64,000 nucleotides of DNA from Longitalea arenae (GTDB lineage Bacteria > Bacteroidota > Bacteroidia > Chitinophagales > Chitinophagaceae): positions 202,727 to 266,726 of the forward strand of contig NZ_JAFFJX010000009.1 in assembly GCF_016924755.1 (NCBI RefSeq), given 5' to 3'. This document shows positions 18,504 to 26,813 of this stretch, in pieces (positions within the stretch are counted from its first letter, which is position 1; each line of letters opens with the position of its first letter). The position numbers were made by a program, and so were the translations under genes. Below the pieces are notes generated by a model. That model was not told the origin of the DNA, did no database searches, and saw nothing but the letters and a program-made list of their open reading frames with translations.

Positions 18504-19184
18504 TTAGTTCAGTTCATCCGCTACGAGATGCCCGCCTTTGATCTTTATAATTCGTTTTGTTTGTGATGCCAGTTCCAGGTTATGGGTAACAATGATCAAT
18601 GTTGTGCCAGCTTCCTGGTTCAGGTCGAACAGGAGTTTGATCACTTTGTCACTGGTTTCCACATCGAGGTTGCCGGTTGGTTCGTCGGCAAATAAGATGC
18701 GCGGTTTATTGGCAAATGCCCGGGCCAGTGATACCCGCTGCTGTTCACCGCCTGATAGTTGGGCAGGGTAATGATGTATGCGGTTTTGCAGGCCTACTTT
18801 TTCCAGCAGGCCGATCGACCGGGCACGCACATGTTTTTCGCCCCGCAACTCCAGCGGCACCATCACATTTTCGAGTGCAGTAAGGGTGGGCAATAACTGG
18901 AAATTCTGAAAAATAAAACCTACGTAGCGGTTGCGCACCTGTGCCCGCTCGTCTTCGCTCAATTGATCGAGCCGGATATTGTTCAGTTCCACGGAACCTT
19001 TACTGGCCCGGTCAAGTCCCGCGCAGAGGCCCAGCAGCGTAGTTTTACCACTGCCTGAGGGGCCCACAATGGAAACGGTTGAACCGGCTTCCACCGCAAA
19101 ATTCACATCATTCAATACCGTCAGGGTTTGACCGGCGCCCTGGTACGTTTTACTTACGTTCTTTACGTTCAGAATTGTTTCCAT
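18504..19184 (-). CDS. ABC transporter ATP-binding protein (YbbA/LolD type)
   Basis: A 226-residue ATPase with Walker A GPSGSGKTT, Q-loop FIFQNFQLLPTLTALENV, signature LSGGEQQRVSLARAFA, Walker B ILFADEPTGNLD and H-loop THN. This is the MacB/LolD/YbbA subfamily that drives FtsX-type permeases without carrying substrate through the membrane in the usual way. The permease is encoded just downstream, and a GDSL esterase is divergent upstream, the same neighbourhood as E. coli ybbA, ybbP and tesA. The gene symbol is left out because the Bacteroidota copy has not been tied to a function. Confidence 0.93.
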   Translation of the reverse strand: METILNVKNVSKTYQGAGQTLTVLNDVNFAVEAGSTVSIVGPSGSGKTTLLGLCAGLDRASKGSVELNNIRLDQLSEDERAQVRNRYVGFIFQNFQLLPTLTALENVMVPLELRGEKHVRARSIGLLEKVGLQNRIHHYPAQLSGGEQQRVSLARAFANKPRILFADEPTGNLDVETSDKVIKLLFDLNQEAGTTLIIVTHNLELASQTKRIIKIKGGHLVADELN

Positions 19185-19490
19185 ATGCTTAAAAGCTGGT
19201 GGCTAATGGTAATAGCTGGTGGGGATCTTTATTCAAAACCCACTCGCCACCTGCCATTTACTACCCGCAGTTTTAAACTTTTAATTACAGTTATGTAGTA
19301 ATAAAGTTGCTTAATTTAATGTTATTTTGAGTGTAAACCCGATGAAGGGTCGCACAGGCAGGAATAGCGGAAAAAACAGGAATAGTTCTTTCTAATCTAC
19401 CTTGTAAGATCGGTTTAAATGGAACAAAATCCTGAAAATCCGGCAGGTGATTTGAGTAAAATAAATGGGCAATTCTTAAAGGAGGTACAG
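19185..19490. promoter_or_regulatory. Divergent promoter region between ATPase and esterase genes
   Basis: 306 bases. The plus strand has TACCTTGT at about 19398-19405, one or two bases off TAnnTTTG, and AAAGGAGG at 19479-19486 serving as ribosome-binding site for the esterase. No clear element was found for the minus-strand ATPase. Confidence 0.35.
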
Positions 19491-20204
19491 ATGAAACAGT
19501 TTAGCAGTAATTTTTATATGGGTGGAAGGTATCTGGCTGCCAGCCTGCTGATATGGATACTGGCAGCCGCTTGCGGAAATAATGAGGAGAAAGCAAATGA
19601 GGCAACAAAACAGAAACGTGAGCAGGTGAAGACGACAACTGGAAATGAAAAAACAAAGACAATCGTATTTTACGGCAACAGCCTTACCGCTGGTTACGGT
19701 GTAGACCCATCGTCGGAAGCATTCCCCGCTCTGGTGCAGGAAAAAATAGACAGCCTGCAATTGCCTTACAAGGTGGTTAATGCAGGCGTAAGCGGGGAAA
19801 CCACTGCAGGCGGTAAGGGCCGCATTGATTGGATATTGCGGCAACAGGTTGATGTGTTTGTTTTGGAGCTGGGAGGGAATGACGGTTTGCGCGGTATTCC
19901 GATCGCAGAAACTTCCCGTAACCTGCAAGCGATTATTGACCGTGTACGGGAGAAATATCCCGATGCCAAAATAGTGCTGGCCGGTATGCAGGTGCCGCCG
20001 AATATGGGGCGCCAGTATGCGAACGCTTTTCGTGGAACATTTGAACAGTTGGCAACTAAAAATAACCTCGTACTTATTCCCTTCCTGCTTGAACATGTAG
20101 GCGGCATTGCATCGCTGAACCAGCCCGACGGCATTCATCCTAACCCGGAGGGGCACAGAATCGTGGCTGAAAACGTTTGGAAGGTGTTGCAGCAATTGCT
20201 TTAG
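19491..20204 (+). CDS. GDSL-type arylesterase/lysophospholipase-like lipoprotein (TesA-like)
   Basis: A 237-residue SGNH hydrolase. The start at 19491 is chosen over an upstream in-frame ATG because AAAGGAGG lies just before it and because it yields a lipoprotein signal with lipobox LAAAC (cysteine 28). Block I is FYGNSLTAGYG with nucleophile Ser64 (GNSL instead of GDSL), block II NAGVSGETT, block III LGGNDGLRG, and block V DGIHPN with Asp213/His216. Family members split esters and thioesters in the periplasm. It is probably anchored in the envelope. Divergent from the YbbA/YbbP-type transporter genes, as tesA is in E. coli, which suggests a linked function. Confidence 0.9.
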   Translation: MKQFSSNFYMGGRYLAASLLIWILAAACGNNEEKANEATKQKREQVKTTTGNEKTKTIVFYGNSLTAGYGVDPSSEAFPALVQEKIDSLQLPYKVVNAGVSGETTAGGKGRIDWILRQQVDVFVLELGGNDGLRGIPIAETSRNLQAIIDRVREKYPDAKIVLAGMQVPPNMGRQYANAFRGTFEQLATKNNLVLIPFLLEHVGGIASLNQPDGIHPNPEGHRIVAENVWKVLQQLL

Positions 20205-20274
20205 ATCTTTCGGTAAATAAGAGCTGGCCTTGAGCCCTTATAAAGCAATACGCCTGACATTAAAATATAACTGG

Positions 20275-20307
20275 CAGGACGGTCGCTTTGACCGTCCTGT
20301 TGCTTTT
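20275..20307 (+). terminator. Possible terminator after esterase gene
   Basis: CAGGACGGTC and GACCGTCCTG form a perfect 10-bp stem with a 5-nt loop, followed by TTGCTTTT. The T tract is interrupted, so termination may be moderate. It lies about 70 bp after the esterase stop. Confidence 0.5.
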
Positions 20308-20516
20308 GGTACCTGCGGGCCGAAAACCGGTGACCGGGAATCAATAAATACCTACCTTTGCGGCGCAATGCGATAGTCTTCATTCGCACTCTTTCCTGAA
20401 GAGACTTTTAACAAAAGCGCATCACCCTGCTGAATCACTTCTAACTGTCTGAAAAGCAGGGCGTATGACTTCATAAATAGAATTTATCCCGCCATAAATA
20501 GAAATGATGTAATGCT

Positions 20517-20551
20517 GTTTATACTTTTTAGTATAGATTGTTGTACCTTTG
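20517..20551 (+). promoter_or_regulatory. Bacteroidota-type promoter of the suf operon
   Basis: TACCTTTG at 20544-20551 is a full match to the TAnnTTTG -7 box, with GTTT/TTTA at 20517-20521 about 23 bases upstream as a weaker -33 element. Transcription would start near 20558, which rules out the upstream in-frame ATG at 20549 as the sufB start. Confidence 0.6.
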
Positions 20552-20593
20552 TGCTCCAAATTCGAAAACAGGTCAATTCAAAAGTATTTTGAT

Positions 20594-22039
20594 ATGAACA
20601 ATGAGCTTAGTGCAATTGAAAAAACGGTTCTTAGTGATTACAAATATGGTTTTGTAACAGAAATAGAAGCGGATGAAGCGCCTCCCGGATTGAATGAAGA
20701 CACTATCCGTTTTATTTCGGCCAAAAAGAATGAACCGGAGTGGATGTTGGAATGGCGGTTAAAAGCTTATAACCACTGGCTTAAGATGCAGGAACCTTCC
20801 TGGGCTAATATTAAGTATGATGCCATTAATTACCAGGATATTAAATATTATTCGGCTCCCAAACAGAAGAAAAAGGTAAACAGCCTCGACGAGATCGATC
20901 CCGAGCTGCGCAAAACATTTGAAAAGCTGGGCATTTCCCTCGATGAGCAAAAACGCCTTTCCGGCGTAGCCATTGATGCGGTTATCGACAGCGTATCTAT
21001 TGGCACCACTTTCAAGGAGCAACTGGCTGAGCTGGGCATCATCTTCTGTTCCATCAGCGAAGCCATCCAGGAACATCCCGAGCTGGTAAAAAAATATATA
21101 GGATCTGTAGTACCTATTACCGATAACTATTTTTCGGCCCTGAATTCAGCCGTTTTCAGCGATGGTTCTTTCTGCTATATTCCCAAAGGCGTTCGTTGCC
21201 CGATGGAATTATCAACTTACTTCCGTATCAATGCAGAAGGTACAGGCCAGTTCGAGCGTACGCTGCTGATTGCCGACGAAGGCAGTTATGTGAGCTACCT
21301 GGAAGGATGTACAGCGCCCATTCGCGATGAAAACCAGCTGCATGCTGCGGTGGTTGAGCTGATCGCCATGGAAAATGCCGAGATCAAATATTCAACTGTT
21401 CAAAACTGGTATCCCGGTGATAAGGACGGCGTAGGTGGTATTTACAATTTTGTGACCAAACGCGGTATTTGCCAGGGCGCCCATTCTAAAATATCCTGGA
21501 CGCAGGTAGAAACCGGTTCATCTATTACCTGGAAATATCCCAGCGTGATCCTGAAAGGTGATCATTCAGTAGGTGAGTTTTATTCTGTAGCCGTGACCAA
21601 TAATCACCAACAGGCCGATACCGGTACCAAAATGATGCACCTGGGCAAAAATACCCGCAGCCGCATCGTATCGAAAGGTATCTCTGCCGGCGTAAGTAAC
21701 AACAGTTACCGCGGACTGGTGCATGTTGGTAAAAATGCAGCCAATGCCCGTAACTTTTCCCAGTGCGACTCTTTATTGTTAGGCGATAAATGCGGCGCTC
21801 ATACTTTCCCTTATATAGAAGTAAAGAACAATACAGCGGTAGTGGAACATGAAGCTACCACTTCTAAAATTGGTGAAGACCAGATCTTCTACTGCAACCA
21901 GCGGGGTATTGATACCGAAACTGCCGTTGCCCTCATCATTAATGGCTTTGCCAAGGAAGTGATGAACCAGTTACCTATGGAGTTTGCGGTTGAAGCCCAG
22001 AAATTGCTTGCGATCAGCCTTGAAGGAAGCGTAGGTTAA
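20594..22039 (+). CDS. sufB: Fe-S cluster assembly scaffold protein SufB
   Basis: A 481-residue protein, close to the usual SufB length (about 480-495). It shows SufB signatures: [13 protein letters not shown] near the start, [38 protein letters not shown], and the C-terminal core with [28 protein letters not shown], and [22 protein letters not shown]. SufB joins SufC and SufD in the SufBC2D scaffold in the cytoplasm that builds Fe-S clusters. The start at 20594 is preferred because the promoter overlaps the upstream ATG. It is the first gene of a co-directional operon running to 26723. Confidence 0.97.
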   Translation: MNNELSAIEKTVLSDYKYGFVTEIEADEAPPGLNEDTIRFISAKKNEPEWMLEWRLKAYNHWLKMQEPSWANIKYDAINYQDIKYYSAPKQKKKVNSLDEIDPELRKTFEKLGISLDEQKRLSGVAIDAVIDSVSIGTTFKEQLAELGIIFCSISEAIQEHPELVKKYIGSVVPITDNYFSALNSAVFSDGSFCYIPKGVRCPMELSTYFRINAEGTGQFERTLLIADEGSYVSYLEGCTAPIRDENQLHAAVVELIAMENAEIKYSTVQNWYPGDKDGVGGIYNFVTKRGICQGAHSKISWTQVETGSSITWKYPSVILKGDHSVGEFYSVAVTNNHQQADTGTKMMHLGKNTRSRIVSKGISAGVSNNSYRGLVHVGKNAANARNFSQCDSLLLGDKCGAHTFPYIEVKNNTAVVEHEATTSKIGEDQIFYCNQRGIDTETAVALIINGFAKEVMNQLPMEFAVEAQKLLAISLEGSVG

Positions 22040-22097
22040 TCAACCGGCAACACCAACAATCAACTTTAACGATCAAGATCAAATTATAAAAACGACT

Positions 22098-22856
22098 ATG
22101 TTATCAATTAAAAATCTGCATGCAAATATTGACGATAAGAAAATTTTGAAAGGTATTAACCTCGAAATTAAACCAGGTGAAGTGCATGCTATTATGGGAC
22201 CGAATGGATCTGGTAAAAGCACCCTGGCGTCGGTATTGGCCGGCCGGGAAGATTATGAAGTAACAGAAGGTACGGTTGAGTTTGCCGGTAAAGATCTGCT
22301 GGACCTCTCTCCGGAAGAAAGAGCCGGCGAAGGTTTATTCCTTGCATTTCAATACCCTGTTGAAATACCAGGTTTAAGCACCACCAATTTTATAAAAACA
22401 GCGGTGAACGAAGTACGTAAGTACCGTGGCGAAGAGCCTTTGGATGCAGTAGCGTTCCTGAAACTCATGAAAGAGAAAATGGCGATGGTGAACATCGATC
22501 AGTCGCTGTTAAGCCGTTCCCTGAACGAAGGCTTTTCGGGCGGTGAAAAGAAAAGGAATGAAGTATTCCAGATGGCCATGCTGCAACCCAAACTGGCTAT
22601 TCTCGATGAAACCGATTCGGGTCTGGATATCGATGCCATTCGTATTGTGGCCAATGGTGTGAACAAATTACGCAGTAAGGATAACGCGGTACTGGTTGTT
22701 ACGCACTATCAGCGCCTGCTGGATTATATCGTTCCTGATTTTGTGCATGTATTGTACAATGGACGAATTGTGAAATCTGGTCCGAAAGAACTGGCGTTTG
22801 AGCTGGAAGAAAAGGGCTATGATTTTATTAAAAACGAGTTTAAGGTAGAAGCTTAA
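22098..22856 (+). CDS. sufC: Fe-S cluster assembly ATPase SufC
   Basis: A 252-residue ABC-type ATPase with Walker A GPNGSGKST at residues 34-42, signature FSGGEKKRNEVFQMA, Walker B LAILDETDSGLD and H-loop VVTHYQR. The FSGGEKKRNE form of the signature is specific to SufC. It powers conformational change in the SufBC2D scaffold. It lies 58 bp after sufB and 32 bp before sufD. Confidence 0.97.
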   Translation: MLSIKNLHANIDDKKILKGINLEIKPGEVHAIMGPNGSGKSTLASVLAGREDYEVTEGTVEFAGKDLLDLSPEERAGEGLFLAFQYPVEIPGLSTTNFIKTAVNEVRKYRGEEPLDAVAFLKLMKEKMAMVNIDQSLLSRSLNEGFSGGEKKRNEVFQMAMLQPKLAILDETDSGLDIDAIRIVANGVNKLRSKDNAVLVVTHYQRLLDYIVPDFVHVLYNGRIVKSGPKELAFELEEKGYDFIKNEFKVEA

Positions 22857-22888
22857 GTGAAAAAGGATCAGTTACAAACGATATAACA

Positions 22889-24193
22889 ATGAACAATCTG
22901 GAATATATAAAAGAACGCTATAATCAGCTCCCTTCTATAAACGACCTGAATGGTTTGGGCGTTATTCGCCAAAAAGCATTTGAGGCGCTGAATAAAATGG
23001 GTATTCCCACCACCCGGCACGAGGAGTGGAAGTATACCCGTATCGGCAGTTTCTTCAATAAAGAATATCAATACCAGGCTAACCAGTCAACAGTAAGCGC
23101 CAATGAGCTTTCAGCCGTTCGCTTGCCCGGTTATGAGCAGGCCAATGAAATGGTCTACATCAATGGCCGCTATTCGCCTGAGTTGTCGGTGATCCGTTCG
23201 AAAGGACTGACCATACAGCCTTTGCAGGAAGCTGCCAGGAACGAGTACAAGGATATTGTTTCGAAGCACCTGGGCCACAGCAGTAATTACCTGAAAGACG
23301 GTATTATGGCGCTGAGTACCGCCTTTGTGCAGGATGGTGTGTTTGTACACGTGAAGAAGGGGCAGATCATTGAGCATCCTATTTACATTTATAATATTAC
23401 CGACGCGCGTCAGGCCAATGTACTGGCACAACCCCGTACGCTGGTTTATGTAGGGGAGAACGCACAGGTGAAGTTCGTAGAGACCTTCAACACCCTGGGC
23501 ACCCAGGAAAGCTTTACCAACCGCGTGATCGAGATCGTGGTAGAGAAAGATGCTATCACTGAGTATTACAAGATCCAAACCGACGCTTCGCATGCCAGCC
23601 AGGTAGCTACTACCCATATACAACAGATCGGTAAAAGCTATACGCATACAGTAACGGTGTCATTGAATGCCGGACTGGTTCGTAACAACCTGAACATTGT
23701 GCTCGACGAGCAGTATTGCGAAGCACATTTATACGGAATTTATTTACAACAGGGCCAAAGCCATATCGATAATCATACGGTGGTTGATCATGCCAAACCC
23801 CATTGCGAAAGCAATGAGCTGTATAAAGGCATGTTGGATGATCAAAGCACGGGCGTATTCAACGGAAAGATCTTTGTACGGCAGGATGCACAGAAGACCA
23901 ATGCTTATCAGAGCAATAAGAACATCTTGCTGGCTGAAGGTGCGAGTGTAAACACAAAACCGCAGCTGGAGATCTTCGCTGATGACGTAAAATGTTCGCA
24001 TGGTTGTACGATTGGCCGGCTGGACGATGAAAGTTTATTCTACCTGCGCTCAAGAGGTATTTCAGAAAGCACTGCCCGTTCATTATTGTTACACGGTTTT
24101 GCAGTGGATATTCTGGAACAGATTAAACTGGCTCCCATCCGGGAATATGTTGACAAACTGATTTCAGAACGCTTGGAATTTGATTTAGCATGA
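22889..24193 (+). CDS. sufD: Fe-S cluster assembly protein SufD
   Basis: A 434-residue SufD. Recognisable parts are RHEEWKYTRIGSFFNKEY near residue 45, the beta-helix core with VKFVETF and HIDNHTVVDHAKPHCESNELYKG, and the end FADDVKCSHGCTIGRLDDESLFYLRSRG with RSLLLHGF. SufD is the non-catalytic partner of SufB in the scaffold and helps iron acquisition. Its stop overlaps the sufS start (ATGA), so the two are translationally coupled. Confidence 0.96.
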   Translation: MNNLEYIKERYNQLPSINDLNGLGVIRQKAFEALNKMGIPTTRHEEWKYTRIGSFFNKEYQYQANQSTVSANELSAVRLPGYEQANEMVYINGRYSPELSVIRSKGLTIQPLQEAARNEYKDIVSKHLGHSSNYLKDGIMALSTAFVQDGVFVHVKKGQIIEHPIYIYNITDARQANVLAQPRTLVYVGENAQVKFVETFNTLGTQESFTNRVIEIVVEKDAITEYYKIQTDASHASQVATTHIQQIGKSYTHTVTVSLNAGLVRNNLNIVLDEQYCEAHLYGIYLQQGQSHIDNHTVVDHAKPHCESNELYKGMLDDQSTGVFNGKIFVRQDAQKTNAYQSNKNILLAEGASVNTKPQLEIFADDVKCSHGCTIGRLDDESLFYLRSRGISESTARSLLLHGFAVDILEQIKLAPIREYVDKLISERLEFDLA

Positions 24194-25431
24194 TACAGAG
24201 CAACACCATAACAAAGGAACTGGATGTATATGCCATCCGGCAACAGTTCCCGGCGCTAAACCGGCAGGTGAAGGGTCAGCCACTGGTATATTTTGATAAT
24301 GCCGCGACTACACAAAAGCCGCAGGTGGTGATTGATGCACTGGTTGATTATTATACGAATTATAACGCGAATGTGCACCGGGGCATACATACATTGGCCG
24401 AAGAAGCAACTGCTGCTTTTGAAGCCAGCCGGGATGCCGCGCGGCAGTTCATTAATGCTGCTTCAAGGGAAGAGATCATTTTTACCCGTGGTACTACAGA
24501 AGGCATTAACCTGGTAGCTTTTACGTGGGGACGTAAAAATATCAAGGCCGGTGATGAGATCATTATCACTGAAATGGAGCACCACTCCAATATCGTTCCC
24601 TGGCAGTTATTATGTGAAGAGAAAGGCGCTACTTTAAGGGTAATACCGCAGCTGAACGGCGAATTGCTGCTGGATGAATATAAAAAACTACTGAGCTCAA
24701 GAACGAAACTGGTTTCTGTGGTGCATGTATCCAATGCACTGGGAACCGTGAACCCGGTAGAAGAAATTATCAAACTGGCACACCAGGCCGGCGCATTGGT
24801 AATGATCGATGGCGCCCAGAGCTCTGTTCACCTTGATATTGACGTGCAGGCGATGGATTGTGATTTCTTTGCATTCTCATCCCATAAGGTCTATGGCCCT
24901 ACCGGTATCGGCGTATTATATGGCAAGAAGCATATACTGGAAGCCATGCCGCCGTTTCAGGGTGGGGGTGAAATGATCAAGGAAGTGTCCATGTTAAAAA
25001 CCACCTTCAATGATCTGCCCTATAAATTTGAAGCCGGTACCCCGAATATTGGGGATGCGGTGGTCTTGAAAGCGGCCCTGGATTATGTGAGTAAGGTAGG
25101 CAAGGAAAAGATCCGCAACCACGAGAAAGAATTACTGGCCTATGCAACCGAGCAGGTACAACAGATACCGGGCATTCGCATCATCGGAAGCGCTGCTGAA
25201 AAAGTAAGCGTGCTTTCTTTTGTGATCGACAAAGTACATCCGCAGGATATTGGCATCTTGTTGGATAACCGCGGGATTGCGGTAAGAACCGGTCACCATT
25301 GTGCGCAACCATTGATGTTTTGCTTTGGCATTCCCGGTACCATCAGGGCTTCCTTTGCTATGTATAATACTAAAGAAGAAGTTGACAAACTGATCGTTGG
25401 ATTGCAGAAGGCTTTAAAAATGTTATTATAA
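24190..25431 (+). CDS. sufS: Cysteine desulfurase SufS
   Basis: A 413-residue PLP enzyme of the group II (SufS/CsdA) cysteine desulfurases. It has YFDNAATTQKP, EMEHHSNIVPWQ, MIDGAQSSVH with the PLP-contacting Asp, the Schiff-base lysine in FSSHKVYGPTGIGVLYG, and the catalytic cysteine in RTGHHCAQP. It takes sulfur from L-cysteine and passes it to SufE. The four-base overlap with sufD and a 2-bp gap to sufE mark a tightly packed operon. Confidence 0.97.
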   Translation: MIQSNTITKELDVYAIRQQFPALNRQVKGQPLVYFDNAATTQKPQVVIDALVDYYTNYNANVHRGIHTLAEEATAAFEASRDAARQFINAASREEIIFTRGTTEGINLVAFTWGRKNIKAGDEIIITEMEHHSNIVPWQLLCEEKGATLRVIPQLNGELLLDEYKKLLSSRTKLVSVVHVSNALGTVNPVEEIIKLAHQAGALVMIDGAQSSVHLDIDVQAMDCDFFAFSSHKVYGPTGIGVLYGKKHILEAMPPFQGGGEMIKEVSMLKTTFNDLPYKFEAGTPNIGDAVVLKAALDYVSKVGKEKIRNHEKELLAYATEQVQQIPGIRIIGSAAEKVSVLSFVIDKVHPQDIGILLDNRGIAVRTGHHCAQPLMFCFGIPGTIRASFAMYNTKEEVDKLIVGLQKALKMLL

Positions 25432-25433
25432 CA

Positions 25434-25907
25434 ATGAGCGATCAAAAGACCATCCAGGAAATAGAGAACGAAATAGTGGAAGAGTTTTCCCTGTTCGATT
25501 CATGGGATGATAAATACGAATATATTATCGACCTGGGTAAGAAGCTGCCTGTATTGGAAGATAAGCACAAACTCGATGAGAATAAGGTGCGCGGATGCCA
25601 GAGCACCGTATGGCTGGTAGCTGATTATATCGATGGCAAAGTACATTTCAAAGCCGATAGTGATGCCGTGATCGTGAAGGGATTGATCAGCATGCTGATC
25701 AGGGTACTGTCGGGCCATACACCTGATGAGATCATTCAGGCGAGCCTGGGATTTATTCAAAAGATCGGTATGACGACCCACCTTGCGCAAACCCGGTCAA
25801 ACGGGCTGCTGGCCATGGTTAAGCAGATGAAAAATTTTGCGCTGGCTTATAAAATCAAAAACACGATGTCGCATGGAGAACGAAGTGCTGAAACAAAAAG
25901 TAATTGA
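25434..25907 (+). CDS. sufE: Sulfur acceptor protein SufE
   Basis: A 157-residue SufE-family protein with the sulfur-accepting cysteine C55 in KVRGCQSTVW and the family segments EEFSLFDSWDDKYEYIIDLG and LIRVLSGHTPDEI. It receives persulfide sulfur from SufS and delivers it to SufB. The C-terminal ~12 codons overlap the start of the following DUF59 gene in another frame, leaving a slightly extended, Ser/Glu-rich tail. Confidence 0.95.
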   Translation: MSDQKTIQEIENEIVEEFSLFDSWDDKYEYIIDLGKKLPVLEDKHKLDENKVRGCQSTVWLVADYIDGKVHFKADSDAVIVKGLISMLIRVLSGHTPDEIIQASLGFIQKIGMTTHLAQTRSNGLLAMVKQMKNFALAYKIKNTMSHGERSAETKSN

Positions 25908-26184
25908 GGTATTGCAAACCATTTTCGATCCCGAATTACCGGTAAGTATTTGGGAACTGGGTTTGATCTATGAAATAAATATACTGCCGATCAACAATGT
26001 TCAGATCGTAATGACCTTAACGGCGCCTGGTTGCCCCGCAGCCCAGTCCTTACCGGTTGAAGTAGATCAAAAAGTGCGCGCGATAGAAGGCGTGAATGAT
26101 GTGCATGTTGCCGTAACCTGGACACCAGCCTGGGATAAGAGCATGATGTCTGAAGCGGCTCAATTAGAATTGGGATTTATGTAG
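25873..26184 (+). CDS. DUF59/MIP18-family Fe-S assembly factor (SufT-like)
   Basis: A 103-residue protein starting MENEVLKQKVIEVLQ. It shows DPELPVSIWELGLIYEI, MTLTAPGCPAAQSLP with the conserved cysteine, and VNDVHVAVTWTPAWD, typical of DUF59 proteins (SufT, PaaD, MIP18). Family knowledge: SufT helps Fe-S maturation under high demand. The start at 25873 is inside sufE (35-nt overlap); the earlier in-frame ATG at 25837 would give a non-homologous basic extension. A longer overlap like this suggests coupling to sufE. Confidence 0.92.
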   Translation: MENEVLKQKVIEVLQTIFDPELPVSIWELGLIYEINILPINNVQIVMTLTAPGCPAAQSLPVEVDQKVRAIEGVNDVHVAVTWTPAWDKSMMSEAAQLELGFM

Positions 26185-26219
26185 GCGGTAGTAAGTAGCT
26201 GGTTTTAAATAAAAATTAC

Positions 26220-26723
26220 ATGAAAATAACTGCACAGGAAGAATACGGTTTGCGTATATTAATACGACTTGCAGCCTGCAAGGATACGAATGGCATGAGC
26301 ATTCCGCAGTTAAGTGAAGCGGAAGGGCTTACGGGCACATATGTTGCCAAGTTGACGCGTATATTACGAATGAAAGGTTTTATAAACAGTACTCCGGGAT
26401 ATAAGGGCGGCTATGTTCTGGCCAAACCCGCGAAAGAAATTGTGATCAATGATGCCTTAAAGGCATTGGGCGGTCCCATGTTCAATAACACGTTTTGTGG
26501 ATCGCATGCCGGCACCATGAAGTTATGTACCAACTCAGTGGATTGTTCGGCCCGTTCGTTGTGGCAGATGATCCAGTATACCCTGGATCAGTTACTTGAT
26601 AAAGTGACCCTGCATGACCTTGTGAATTCAGAGAAAGAATCTACCAAAATATTATACCAGATGCTGCAGCCCGACCCGGCATTAAAGCGCAGCATCATGA
26701 GCATTATTGCACCGGAAGAATAA
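26220..26723 (+). CDS. Rrf2-family transcriptional regulator with three cysteines
   Basis: A 167-residue regulator. The N-terminal winged helix reads MKITAQEEYGLRILIRLA and then LTGTYVAKLTRILRMKGFI, with the wing PGYKGGYVLAKP. Cysteines C93, C103 and C109 (C-x9-C-x5-C) sit where IscR/SufR-type members bind an Fe-S cluster, so it probably senses Fe-S status. It is the last gene of the suf operon, 35 bp after the DUF59 gene, and likely controls the suf promoter; this is inferred from position. The C-terminal ~50 residues are helical and Lys/Asp-rich. A strong terminator follows. Confidence 0.9.
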   Translation: MKITAQEEYGLRILIRLAACKDTNGMSIPQLSEAEGLTGTYVAKLTRILRMKGFINSTPGYKGGYVLAKPAKEIVINDALKALGGPMFNNTFCGSHAGTMKLCTNSVDCSARSLWQMIQYTLDQLLDKVTLHDLVNSEKESTKILYQMLQPDPALKRSIMSIIAPEE

Positions 26724-26745
26724 GGATCGGTGCATGAACTTATTA

Positions 26746-26782
26746 AACAGGAAAGCCCCGACAGCGTCGGGGCTTTCCTGTT
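26746..26782. terminator. Strong bidirectional terminator after suf operon
   Basis: AACAGGAAAGCCCCGAC and GTCGGGGCTTTCCTGTT form a perfect 17-bp stem with a 3-nt loop. Internal A and T runs at the ends allow termination in both directions, which suits the convergent repeat-protein gene that ends at 26814. Confidence 0.85.
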
Positions 26783-26813
26783 ATTAATCCTTCACTTTTA
26801 TGACTGTTTTTTG

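Larger units (their letters stand above)
20205..20593. other. Intergenic region ahead of suf operon
   Basis: 389 bases without a gene. It holds the hairpin at 20275-20307, an isolated TACCTTTG at 20353-20360 with no -33 partner, a CCCTGCT/AGCAGGG inverted repeat with a 22-nt loop at about 20426-20461, and the suf promoter described separately. Confidence 0.45.

Noticed and set aside
20549..20593. Upstream in-frame ATG as sufB start
   Set aside because: It overlaps the TAnnTTTG promoter box and would precede the transcription start.
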